This document shows positions 1-9,924 of a stretch of DNA of 26,898 bases, in pieces. This DNA comes from Ichthyophonus hoferi (taxonomy: Eukaryota > Opisthokonta > Ichthyosporea > Ichthyophonida > Ichthyophonidae). Within the stretch, counting starts at the first letter, position 1; every line of letters starts with the position of its first letter. The DNA is taken from assembly GCA_002751075.1 (NCBI GenBank), contig NAOQ01000365.1, positions 1-26,898 of the forward strand. Reading direction: 5' to 3'. The notes below the pieces were generated by a model. It saw nothing but the letters and a program-made list of their open reading frames with translations, was not told where the DNA came from and did not search any database. Made by a program: the position numbers and the translations under genes.

Positions 1-253
1 CCGCAAAACGCTGGAAGGTAATCACGTTGGTCTCAGGGTTGTAGTAGGTAATATCGTACCACTCGGTAAACGCTGAAGGTGCCTTGATGCACTCTCCAAA
101 GGTGACAGGGTAGCATTTGTTAAACGGGGAAGGAGGAGAAATGGTGCATGAATCGTTCATAATGAATGGGCAAGATTTTCCAGTATAGACTACAGGAACA
201 GCAGAGGCTACTGCGACCAAAGCGCAGAGGGAAAAGATTTGAACACTAGACAT
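1..253 (-). CDS. Secreted cysteine-rich protein, 5' part (paralogue of the gene at 9110)
   Basis: Reading leftward from the ATG at 253, 84 codons stay open to the window edge, so the gene is incomplete at its 3' end. Residues 1-18 form a signal peptide (hydrophobic core SLCALVAVA, cleavage likely after ASA). The mature part has Cys at 28, 36, 47 and 55 and the blocks CPFI, TFGEC, and a stretch ending VITFQ. The same blocks, at nearly the same Cys spacing, occur in the protein encoded at 9110-9829, which shows that the two are paralogues. I do not recognise the family; it behaves like a small extracellular or wall-associated cysteine-rich domain, probably with disulphide bonds. No intron is visible in the part seen. 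Coding potential is convincing because of the paralogue; the function is unknown. Confidence 0.8.
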   Translation of the reverse strand, partial: MSSVQIFSLCALVAVASAVPVVYTGKSCPFIMNDSCTISPPSPFNKCYPVTFGECIKAPSAFTEWYDITYYNPETNVITFQRFA

Positions 254-324
254 GATTGCAAATTATTTAGTGATCACAACAAAATGTAATGCTACTTCTA
301 CAGTTTGTTGATCTTAGCTTGGCT

Positions 325-354
325 TATATAGTAGTGGAAATATTTTTTTATTGG
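325..354 (-). promoter_or_regulatory. TATA box and CCAAT box of the secreted-protein gene at 253
   Basis: On the minus strand a CCAAT box (354-350, ATTGG on plus) is followed by TATATAAG (TATA core 330-325), about 72 bp before the start codon. Another inverted CCAAT lies at 429-433. The CCAAT-to-TATA spacing of about 20 bp matches that of the paralogue at 9110. This is inference from motif and position only. Confidence 0.5.
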
Positions 355-667
355 TTAATACGATTCTAGTGGGCTATATTAACACTACCTTCTTGGCTAA
401 ACCTGAATCGTTCCTATTTGCAAATGGTATTGGCTGTAGATTTTGTGTGGGTATTTTTCTAATGGCTAGAACTAGCACAGTTAACGTCTCCTTCTCTGAT
501 CACATTTATCATCAATTCAGGGTTGCTTTTGGCATGTACATAGATATATATTAGTAGATATATGTATAGATTGCACAATTAATATAACAACACACCAACA
601 TTAAGATTTTTCAACTGTGAGGGTTCCATCTATCCCCGCTCTACTATTATTTAAACTACATTTTGCA

Positions 668-800
668 TGTGAGTAAGTTTTTTTTTTTTGTTTAATTTAA
701 ATATTTCTTTATACAGTAATAATATTTTATTATTATTATTATTATTAATTACTAGTACATTTGTAGTCTGAAAAAAGAAATAAGTGCAAGCTAAATCAGC
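668..800 (+). mobile_element. Degenerate left part of an LTR-A copy
   Basis: The stretch resembles the first 110 bp or so of the LTR-A repeats at 10809 and 15181. Shared blocks are a T-rich lead into TTTAATTTA.ATATTTCTTTATA, then ATTACTA, then TGTAGTCTGAAAA. A (TTA)n run at 726-748 is a local expansion. The right half of the LTR is not recognisable beyond about 800, so this is an old, partial solo LTR. Confidence 0.35.
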
Positions 801-905
801 TATTCTAAAATATAAGAAATGAATGGGTGCATACACGTGCTTAGCAAACTGGCGTTTCATTAAAGCCCTAAAATCTTATTAGACAGGCCACAATACGGAC
901 AACCG

Positions 906-3900
906 CACGTGCTACCTTGGGTATTCCAAGACTAGATATTTAATAATTAAAATAAAAAATATGTAGACTATCATATGTATATATCATAATTTAAAAATAA
1001 ATTTATATTTATTTCTACTATTAGTTTATTTTTTTATAGTTAATTAATATATAGTTGAAAAATAGAAATTCAACCAAGTGGTAATCTCATAATATATGCC
1101 CGTGGGTCTTGTGCTGCCTTTAGATGACAACAAGTATAAGTAGGGTGAAATGGCATAAATCATATACGACGATAACGGCAAGTATTTTAACGCATTTTGG
1201 TTTCATATTTTATTTAAGCAAGAAAATATGTTATTATTAATAACGTTTTATTTTATAGAAAATAAAAAAAATTATCGCCGCCTTTACCGTGATATAGAAT
1301 TTGATTGGCGGGCTGATATAAAAAATATTATTACCCGCTAACTCAGTATTCCTAGTTCAAGTCATCGCATGCTTTTTAGGCGCCTATTAAAATGTATGGG
1401 GATATACGTTGATTGGGTATCTAGGGACCAAATTTGGATACTGATTAAGGTCACACGATTAAATATTTTATGTGCGAACTGAATCATCATGTATTTCTAA
1501 TGATTTGGCTTCAAAAAAAAATTGCCAGTAATTTGTTGTAAATCGTTTTGATAAGGATGAGAATGCAATATATATATAACTTTAGTAAAACGTAATAGGA
1601 ACTCATACAAGTGAAGAAACTGTGTTGTTTAAAAATATAAAGATCAAATATATTTTATTACAAATTATTATTTCACTTTAAGCCCAATATCAAGTAAATA
1701 TTTGTGTCCGCATTCTCTAATGTAATATAAGCACATCAATTAGATAGAATAGAATAAGTTTTATTGCCTTATTTGAGGGGTTGGTAGATCTTAAACTTCT
1801 ACTCCAATAGCTTTACCCTTTATTATATAAGTAATATAATAAGTAAACTCCAATTCTAAATATTGATTTTTCCATTATTTATCCCTGCTAATTTCAATGC
1901 GTGATTGCAACATAAATTAATACAGTCACACAGGTACGGCAAATCTTTTTATTATTTTAAAATCGGCCTTTAAATGGCTGTAGTCTATAAGTTTTTGGAA
2001 TATAACGGACATATTAAATAGAAGCAAAAATAATCTATACGCATATATAAAACAATATTTTTCTTTGATATAGTAGAACCAATCACCTAGATATAATATA
2101 TAAAATTGCTCTAATCAAACCAATGCTTTTCAATTTAATTCACCAATTATCATTATCTATTAAGAAGATATTCTTATTTAAAATCAATTTTCAGAGCATA
2201 AATATAGATTAGTTTGCAGTATCATACATTTTTTCAAAGACTAAAGATTCATGGGGTTCCCGACTTTGCATATCTGTTGAGAAATTCAATTGTTGTCAAC
2301 TTAGACCTAAATTTTAATAATGCGGATTGAATGCATAATTACGAGATATACATATATCTTCATTCTTTTTGGAGGTATGGTGGATATTACTATAACCCAA
2401 ATGTTTTGTTCAATATTAATCGAAGTACTCCCAATTGTGGTCATATAAAACTATGCAACATATACTTTATTTAATTGGCAACTATGGCGACAGCATATCA
2501 CGTGTGTAGATATAAATAAATACATGAAATATATATATACACCTTGGTGAATTCCCTTTGACAACCCAATGCACTATCCGATTATAAGTATAGAACTTTC
2601 ATGCTTCCGCCGCAACTACATGTGTAAACCAATGATGAATGGCTCTGAAAGTCTATAAATACTTTATAATCAACATATATTTATGTTATCCAATTAAAAT
2701 ATTTGTACATGGGAATATGATGGGGTGATGGATGATCTACAATGCGATTGGCTTAAATAAAGTGGAATCATATTTAATTGCGTCACTGACATAACTGATC
2801 GTTAATGTGGCGACAGAAAATGATCAAGAGCACTTCACATATATAGAGATATCGAGGACCCTGACAGAATATACTAGACGCTTAGGTAGTAAGTGACAGG
2901 ATGATAGATATATATATGGCATATGTTTGTGGATGTTGGTAAATACAACTATATTTGACATGGAAACAACTGCATAGGAATGGTAATTGATGATCATTAA
3001 AAGCTTTTAAATGGTAAGATCCAATAACTAGAACTATAGATGTGGCAACTAGTAACATGAATCTTTAGATAAGTTTTCTTCTGGAAGAAATATTTTGATA
3101 TTGTTAGCCTCTAGCAACATAAATTGAGAAGGTTGAATATTATAACAATCAAAATAAATGAAAAAATATTTCGAATACTGTAGGCTTACAAGATGCTCAA
3201 TGGCGTAGAAGGCTTTGTGTATGTGCATACGCAATAGTAATTCCTAATAATAATAAATGATATTAGCCATAAAAAGAATTGCCTAATTAATTTAAATGTT
3301 CCTGCTTAACAGATAAAGATCCAGTGTGATCTTCTATTATTAATATAAGCACTCAGCAAGATTGGAATAAACACAGTCCAAGGGACTGCCAAAATATCAA
3401 CACTACTTACTTATATCTTCCTTATTCGCAAAACAAACAAAAGATGCATTATATGTTTTATTAGGCACAAGAGTGCTGCTTTTTTAGAATTCTGGTTAGT
3501 CTTTTAATTAAATACGACTAGCAAAGATACTAGATATATTTAATGAAAAAGATAACATTTACTTACTTGATAACTATGGTACAGGTACAATAAGAGCTAC
3601 AACTTTAGGTACAATAGGGGATATAGCTAAAACTTTCACCTTTTCTATTTTCACGTACCGGGCACGGGTTATTGGCGCAAGTAAAAACTTAACGTTGAAA
3701 TAATAAATCGTGTTCTGAAAACTTGGCAATTGGTTTCTGGAAATCCTTAATCAAGGCATTGATTTTACCTCGTGTTCACGCAGTATTTATTTGGTGCGTA
3801 AAATTTTGGACCTTGATATATTCTTGAAATTTTTGTTATATACGTGCCATCCAAGCCATAGAGGAAATCTCTTACTGTGTTCTAAATGTGTAAGCGAACT

Positions 3901-4395
3901 ATTGGACTTATTAGATTTTTAAACATATATACATACACATTATTCGGAAAAATATCGGGAATGCTCCTAAATAAATTAGCATCGCTAACTATACTTGGGG
4001 TTTATCTAAGTGACAGCATAGCATGCAAAGCGCCGTTTAAATATCTATTACGATTTGAAATTAACCTCCAACTGGTGTTCTGTGAGGTATAAAATGAATC
4101 TCGCCTGCCTTTCAATTGGTCTCAGTAGTTGTGACTTGACAATTGCAAATACGTCTCGGTTAAAATGTGAGCATTAATTTCTAACTAATCTATTCACACA
4201 CTTGGTGCTCATGCCGTCAAATACAGTACCACTTGTAACAAAAACTTTGCATTTATTATTAGATTTAAGCAATATCATATGTATGTATATAATTATTACG
4301 TTTTTGTTGCAACGTTTAGTTCACTATCGGCACTCGAATACGATAATTAGTGTCCAGATCTCTTGCTTATCTAGGAGTCAGAGAGTTTACTAACA
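906..4395. other. AT-rich intergenic DNA without a recognisable gene
   Basis: I see no open frame with convincing protein character, no splice-joined exon series, no tRNA-like sequence and no repeat that matches other parts of the window. Short hydrophobic open frames here have the composition expected by chance at this AT content. Confidence 0.5.
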
Positions 4396-4399
4396 TACT

Positions 4400-5030
4400 A
4401 ACATTAATGATATTAGTATTTACATCTTAATATAGCACCCCTTACTGGTCGGTCTCTTTGTGCAATATTCCTCTTAGTACCTAAGCGAGTCAAAGCATCT
4501 ATTCCTTCTGAATTAAATCAGAGTACCCCCAAAAAGTCAGTATACGCGCCTTCTATAGGATGTATACCACTTCAACTGAGTCTTGAAGACAAATCATGTA
4601 AATTAGCTATTACTACCGCTGGCCGAATCGAAACCAACTATTACACAACGATCAATTGGAAATTCCGAAGCCCTGGGACAAGTCACTAGAACTACCCCTG
4701 ATTGCTATAATGCATTTTAAAATACTAGTTTACAGGTTATATTTCGGAATTCCATTCATGCTCTTATTATTGGTTGTATTATGCCAGTTGTCTTGAACGA
4801 AGTTGAAAAAGTCAATCAAATACTCTGTTAGAAGGCCAATTAGTTGAACTTCCCTTTCTATAGATTCCAACGAAACTAAGATATCTTGCACTTCCTTGGG
4901 TCAATCGTAAATGTAATCATCGATTATTGCACTTAAACTGCCTAAGAATCTTATCAATTCATTGGTATATCTCATTGGACTATCTATTGGAATGGTAATG
5001 TTAAATTCTGAACGATTTCAGCTGAATAAC
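4400..5030 (+). mobile_element. Fossil gag-region fragment of the LTR-B retroelement family (copy I)
   Basis: This stretch aligns, with many differences, to the opposite strand of 17200-17760. Clear shared blocks, read on minus here and on plus there, include a GACCAGTAAGGGGTG-like block (near 4465 and near 17720), GTTGCAC-type sequence just before it, and TTGGCCTTCTA (near 4830 and 17410). In the better copy at 14640-18202 the coding strand is minus, so this fragment is in plus orientation. It is broken in many places and old. It ends near the LTR-A copy at 5335. Confidence 0.45.
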
Positions 5031-5177
5031 AGACTCATTGAAAAAAGATGAGCAAGATTAGACTGGGGTAGGAAGGAAGGAGGGAACAATGGCCAACATG
5101 ATATATGTTTTGTTTTTCCATTTTTATTCAAACATTTTCAGGCAGACAATTTGCTACATATAGCACATTTCTCATTA

Positions 5178-5207
5178 CAGTTGCGGTTGCTAACCTAACC
5201 GCAACTG
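5178..5207. repeat. Perfect 11-bp inverted repeat (hairpin)
   Basis: CAGTTGCGGTT at 5178-5188 is followed by an 8-base loop and its exact reverse complement at 5197-5207. It is GC-richer than its surroundings. No T-run follows, and this is eukaryotic DNA, so I do not call it a terminator. It lies between the gag fragment at 4400 and the LTR-A copy at 5335. Confidence 0.7.
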
Positions 5208-5334
5208 AACTACAAATCATACGATATATGCGACCTCTTCATGTTACATGTAATCCATGGCTACAAATTAGAAAAGTTGGTTATATTGTGGAGTACAGCA
5301 GTTCATATACCTCTAGGAGTTCCCGTCGCTTACA

Positions 5335-5776
5335 TGTTGGGAATAATAAGTAGAGACAGGAGTGTCCCTGTGACCTATATTTGTTTAGAGGAAAAGGAAC
5401 TACAAAATTAAACGGCGTTTTAACGTGTTCTTTTCCATACACAAAGTACAAATATGATAAGGCGTATTTTTATTATTAAATAAGTTAACAGGATTAGTTT
5501 TAAGCAGGATTAGTTTTAAGCAGGCTATCTAATTAAGCAATGGGTTATCGACCCAAAACATATAATTTGAAATGGCTTTATATACTCGCGGTTCTTTTGC
5601 CGTTGGCTGTTTCAATTTTGATTGACCATCTTGAATTGCCATTTAACAGCAATATACTGCACAATTCTTTCCCCCAAACCACCTACCTACATACGTAATA
5701 GTAATTGCTAATAATATATAAGAATTATAACTATATAAATAAATACCCAAATTAAATAAATATTTCTGTTTTAACA
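5335..5776 (-). mobile_element. Solo LTR-A copy, full length
   Basis: On the minus strand the element begins TGTTAAAACAGAAAT and ends TTATTATTCCCAACA, so its ends are TGTT...AACA, as is usual for LTRs. It is 442 bp and aligns throughout with the copy at 15181-15609. Shared internal blocks are GGTATTTATTTATATAG, an AATTCAAGAT/TATCAAAATT block, a TATATAA TATA-like box just before AAGCCAT, and CTAAACAAATATAGG. It carries a private 16-bp tandem duplication at 5489-5524. No convincing target-site duplication remains. Confidence 0.65.
5489..5524. repeat. 16-bp tandem duplication
   Basis: CAGGATTAGTTTTAAG occurs twice in perfect tandem (5489-5504, 5505-5520) and a third copy begins with CAGG. It lies inside the LTR-A copy and is absent from the copy at 15181, so it arose locally and fairly recently. 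Confidence 0.9.
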
Positions 5777-5924
5777 CGCACCCTTGACCTAGGCGCATTA
5801 TTTCACCTAAAGCATAAAAATATAAAAAATAATATGAAAAAGTTCTGATGTGGTGACTACTTACTTGGCTGTAAGCTTGTGTCTCCCTAAAAGAACTAGG
5901 TAATTCCTATTGTGACTTTGGCGT

Positions 5925-6050
5925 GATTGGTATGGCACCCAATGTATAAAACAATGAAAGATATTTAACTAAACTATAGCAATCCGTGATAGTTCTAGTG
6001 ACTTGTCCACATGTTTCGGGATCGCCAATTGGATGTTGTAATAAGACAGC
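5925..6050 (-). mobile_element. Short gag-region fossil fragment (copy II)
   Basis: The plus strand at 5978-6045 matches the minus strand of 4640-4716 closely (shared blocks TATAGCAATC, TAGTTCTAGTGACTTGTCC, CCAATTG) and also 11405-11460 on plus. It is therefore an inverted relative of copy I, on the other side of the LTR-A copy at 5335-5776. It is old and only a fragment. Confidence 0.4.
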
Positions 6051-6314
6051 ATATATAAATAAATATATTATGATATTGTTTAACAAATATTAAATGAAAG
6101 CAAAGTTTTGTGTCACAACTATATTGATATTTTCTTATAACGGGATTGTACATCTACACAGGCATGCGGGGTTGCCCCGTATGCCGGTATTTCCTCTGAA
6201 TTGTTCCCCGTAGTAAGATATTGTTAATTTAACATTGACACGTGAAAAGTGTGTAATTATAGTACTCTATTGATGATATGTTTTAGAACCTGAATAATTT
6301 CTACATTGGCTGTA

Positions 6315-6715
6315 TCTGAATATAGTTTATTATAGTATCTTATACTATATTATATGTTATATTATACTATACTATATTACATAAACATTATATTACCTTA
6401 CATTACGTTATAGTACATTATAGTATTATATACTATATTATATATTATATAAATTAGATTATCTATTCAATATATTATATTATATCACATTATAATATCT
6501 TATGCTAAATATTATATTATATTATATTATACTATATATTATATATATTAGATTATCTATTTAATATATTATATTACATCACATTATAGTGTCTTGTACT
6601 ATATTACATATTATATTATTACTATAGTACATCAAATTTTAGTACATTATACCATATTATATATATGTTATATTATATTAAATTATATTCTAGTATAGTC
6701 CATAAACAAAAGTGT
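6315..6715. repeat. AT-rich satellite-like tract
   Basis: About 400 bp is made almost wholly of TATTATA/ACTATAT variants. A longer order is visible: the block beginning TTAGATTATCTATT at 6454 recurs at 6548 followed by nearly the same sequence, giving a period of about 94 bp for roughly two units. No coding or RNA gene is supported. Confidence 0.7.
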
Positions 6716-6796
6716 AAGCTAAATGATTGATAATATTTTAGTATATCTATATATCTACATAATAAAAATAAAAGATTCAAAAGTTTACCCAGTGCC

Positions 6797-7360
6797 ATGG
6801 GAATTATATTTGCATCTTCAATGGTTTTTAGTTGCATCTTTCCTCTTGGAGTACAATCAATAATTTTATCAAAAAAATGCTATAGAGATAGCAAGTATAT
6901 ATTTATTCTTTATCTAGCTCTGTCCTCAACAGATATTTCTGACACCTTTATATGTATTTTTAAGAAAATTAAAAATATTACATATAAAAATACATGTATT
7001 TTTGTTATTATAATAAATAAGGGCAATCTACTTCAAAGTATTTGCATGATGACCTATCTATCTGGTAGTATCAATTGCGTTCGTCTACGGTAAGATCTTT
7101 CCATCTTTGAAATTACTATACAATACGTAGTATTGTGAGGTTTATATGATTTCCTATTTTGGAAATTCCTATTGTTATTTAAGGCTAAATCTTGCTGGAG
7201 AAGAAGCAAAGCTTTACCCTTGCCTGGTTAGTCTCTCTAGTCCTTATACAGATAGTTGTTGTTTCGTCTTGTTCAATACATGTGCAAGTTCTCTTGGTGT
7301 CGGCTGTATTGATAGCCAGAGAGGCTCGGTTCAAATTAATTGTTCTGGACTAATTTAGAA
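6797..7360 (+). pseudogene. Doubtful membrane-protein relic, possibly 7TM-receptor-like
   Basis: An open frame from 6797 to 7093 encodes two hydrophobic stretches (residues about 3-25 and 35-55) separated by a short basic loop (SKKCYRDSKY). The second has LALSSTD, which resembles the LAxxD element of helix 2 in rhodopsin-like receptors. A GTAAGA donor-like site follows at about 7091 and an acceptor-like TTTAAG at about 7180. Two frames are open after it, one of which is strongly hydrophobic (contains WLVSLVLIQIVVV). I could not join these into a consistent gene, no family signature is certain, and in AT-rich DNA such hydrophobic frames arise by chance. Treat as a hint only. Confidence 0.2.
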
Positions 7361-7369
7361 GGAAGACAA

Positions 7370-8860
7370 AATTGGGGTGTCTTGTACTTGCATAATTATT
7401 ATACACCAATAGGTGTCCAACGTTATATATTAAAATTTACTGTACCCGTTATGCTATACCCTATGGCCCATCAATTCAGCCGTATCTATCATACATAGAG
7501 TATATTACATTACTAATGATGTTATCAAGTTAATATTTAAGCAGAACAAAAATCTTAAAATTTCCTAAAAGATGATAAAAATGATTAAATAAATTATATA
7601 TAGATTAAATAGGATGTCAAGTATGCATATGATAAATAATGTTCTTGAATGTTTATGCCAAGGTAAGGATCTCTATTTCATTAATAGAGTTCATGTACCA
7701 ATAGGAGTTCTTATGAAATATATATTCGTGTTCGTTAGACGTATATGGTAATGCTGTTAACAGAGCTTAGCCACGCCAAAGTAACCCCGTCTTTTCAATT
7801 TACCAATAGTATTTCTATAGAGCACAGCTACACGAACACCACATACTGATTGCAAGATATTAAGCTACTAAAATAGGATTTTTGGGAATATTACTGAATA
7901 AAATGGACAACCTAATAATAATATAATATTTAATAATAGCCTAAATTTAATTTGTTCTTTTTTTTTTTTTTGTAACTGAAAATGTCCAGTGAAACATTGA
8001 AGATGTCCTATCATTCCAATGAACATTTCTAACAAATATGAACTCGAATATGCATTATGAGACGTTTTCGGATTGGCGTAGCCATATTGCATACGATTAG
8101 TGGACTGTGGCATTATATAGCATACTGGCATACTGCAGTAAACAAACATTGAAACATAATTGCATTAATTGCAGTTATATATATATATGCTATGTATCTA
8201 TTACTGATGGCACAATAAATTAGCCATATAACCAAAAATTATTTGAGAATATTTTATTGATATCGTAGGTATGTCATATATATATATATATTAATCCAAT
8301 TATAACACGACCTTTATTTTGCCATTGCCTTATGCATAGGAATTGCATACATTTGGGAACGTGATAACGATATAGCATCATTTGTACCAAAAAATACCTT
8401 TCTTTTTATTGAATGGATCTAACCAGATAACATGTGCGGAGTGTATAGTATATACGTAGTTAGGAATTAGAATGTAAGATACAATAGCATTACGTGCACA
8501 ACTAACTGGAAAGTAAAACATTTTAAATTAGTTTTAAAAGAATAATAATAATAATAAACTATGTGATTCATCAGGTATTTTGTTGGTAAGACATCCCCGA
8601 TTGTTTATTTTGCATTCTATCAACTAGAATGGGTAAAATTATGTTGGCAAAACTTTAGAGTAAAAATGAATATCTTTGTGAGTTCAGTGCTATTTAGTTT
8701 ATTTATTTAAATAACTAATGTGTGAAAAACACGACCCATGCTGTAAAACAATTACAATGAATGGAATATACAGACAAAATATATTAGTAACGATGTATTG
8801 TGTGCAAACTGCTTAGATTGCAAATTAACATTTAGTATGTAGGGAATGTTATTGGTTTTT
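7370..8860. other. AT-rich intergenic DNA, nothing recognised
   Basis: Only short chance frames, short (AT)n runs near 8177 and 8278, and a poly-T run near 7960 are visible. The minus-strand frames at 7868-8149 and 8752-9039 show no domain, no splice context and no paralogue. Confidence 0.5.
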
Positions 8861-8867
8861 ATCACCA

Positions 8868-9026
8868 CCAATAGTAATTGCCCAAGTGCTTTTATAGTGT
8901 TATTATTAGTGTATATAATTGATAACTTTAACAACAACCAATACGCAATAAGAAGCGTGAGATAGTACAGGGCGTATTCTAATGTAGCCAATAGCAAGAG
9001 CCAATAGCAAGAAAGTATGCTATATA
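8868..9026 (+). promoter_or_regulatory. Promoter of the secreted repeat protein: four CCAAT boxes and a TATA box
   Basis: CCAAT occurs at 8868, 8938, 8988 and 9001. The last two lie in a perfect tandem 13-mer, AGCCAATAGCAAG, at 8986-8998 and 8999-9011. TATATA follows at 9021-9026, about 84 bp before the ATG at 9110. The last CCAAT and the TATA box are about 20 bp apart, as in the paralogue at the left end of the window. CCAAT boxes are bound by the NF-Y/HAP complex in fungi and animals; its role here is inferred. Confidence 0.55.
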
Positions 9027-9109
9027 CATGAACATCCAAAGACCTTAATCACTCAAATCGATTCTTCTTCTATTGTCTTACTGAACAACACTTCGCAATA
9101 ACTTTTGCA

Positions 9110-9829
9110 ATGTTTGTCGCTTTTTTAGCTGCTCTTTGCGCTCTCGCTATCACCAGCGTGTCCGCTGTCCCTATGCGTTATTCGGCTAGAGTGTGCCCAT
9201 TTATTGGCACTAATTGCTCTATCTTGGACCCCAATATAACTCAGTGCCAAGCGATCAACTTTGGTGAGTGCGTCGAGAGACCGTCCGAGAAGGGGTATGC
9301 TATTACCACCCATGATGCATTAACCGACATGATTACCTTCCAAGCCTACACTGACAATAATTGCAAGCACAAGGATGTGTCTTTAACTCCTGCCCAGGGA
9401 AAACTTGGTTCTTGCATTGGTCCCGTTTATACCCAGTTTAGTGGCGTCAAAGTTTTTATTCAGGTTGATTTACATGACAGCATTGAGGATGTTCGTCGCG
9501 ATAATGTACGTCTTGTGCCCGGAACTCGTAATCCTAACCGCCTAGGTCAAAATTTTGAGCCCCTTGCCCCCTATCCCACTGCGCATATGCCAAAACGCCC
9601 AGTTCCTGCTCCTGAACCTCTTGCCCCCCATCCCACTGCGCGTATGCCAAAACGCCCAGTTCCTGCTCCTGAACCTCTTGCCCCCCATCCTACTGCGCGT
9701 ATGCCAAAACGCCCAGTTCCTGCTCATGAGCCCCTTGTTCCCCATCCCACTGCGCATATGCCAAAACGCCCAGTTCCTGCTCCTGAGCCCCTTGTCCCTC
9801 ATCCCACTGCCCACATTGGAAAGAAGTAG
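9110..9829 (+). CDS. Secreted cysteine-rich protein with Lys-Arg-containing proline-rich tandem repeats
   Basis: A single exon of 239 codons. Residues 1-19 are a signal peptide (cleavage likely after SVSA). Residues 20-125 form a cysteine-rich domain with Cys at 29, 36, 46, 54, 85 and 102, and the blocks CPFI, FGEC and MITFQ shared with the gene at 1-253. Two possible N-glycosylation sites occur (NCS at 35, NIT at 42). Residues 150-239 are 4.7 copies of a 19-residue unit, EPLAPHPTARMPKRPVPAP and variants, very rich in proline. Lys-Arg pairs fall at 162, 181, 200 and 219. It resembles kexin-processed repeat proteins of fungi, but proline after each Lys-Arg would hinder kexin cleavage, so an extended wall-associated or glycosylated stalk is an equal alternative. 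The start is the first ATG after the TATA box and gives a clean signal peptide. No named family is recognised. Confidence 0.88.
   Translation: MFVAFLAALCALAITSVSAVPMRYSARVCPFIGTNCSILDPNITQCQAINFGECVERPSEKGYAITTHDALTDMITFQAYTDNNCKHKDVSLTPAQGKLGSCIGPVYTQFSGVKVFIQVDLHDSIEDVRRDNVRLVPGTRNPNRLGQNFEPLAPYPTAHMPKRPVPAPEPLAPHPTARMPKRPVPAPEPLAPHPTARMPKRPVPAHEPLVPHPTAHMPKRPVPAPEPLVPHPTAHIGKK
9557..9826 (+). repeat. 57-bp coding minisatellite, 4.7 units
   Basis: Four full units start at 9557, 9614, 9671 and 9728, with a partial unit at 9785-9826 that ends in a divergent IGKK. The second and third units are almost identical at the DNA level, including at silent positions, which points to recent duplication or homogenisation. 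Because 57 is a multiple of three, frames on both strands stay open across the tract; these are shadows, not genes. Confidence 0.95.
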
Positions 9830-9924
9830 ATTGTCAGCTACCTAGTTGAGTTTTAGGCAGTATAATTATTTTAATGTTATTTTGCTTTTTAGTTGATATG
9901 TAGGTTAGACCATGGTAACGCATT

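Noticed and set aside
5105-5353. Plus-strand frame with a good-looking acceptor (TTTTCAG at about 5151)
   Set aside because: It runs from element remains through a palindrome into an LTR-A copy, and no protein family or matching upstream exon is visible.
6954-7021. A 68-bp GT-AG intron inside the 6797 frame
   Set aside because: Removing it puts the downstream sequence into a frame that closes soon after, so it does not improve the gene model.
8752-9039. Hydrophobic minus-strand frame overlapping the promoter of the 9110 gene
   Set aside because: It covers the CCAAT/TATA region, has Leu/Ile/Tyr-rich composition typical of chance AT-rich frames, and shows no domain.
9125-9845. Open frames overlapping the secreted repeat protein on both strands (9542-9814 minus, 9555-9845 plus)
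   Set aside because: A 57-bp repeat keeps all frames open once one unit is open. They have no signal peptide or homologue and lie wholly within the real gene.
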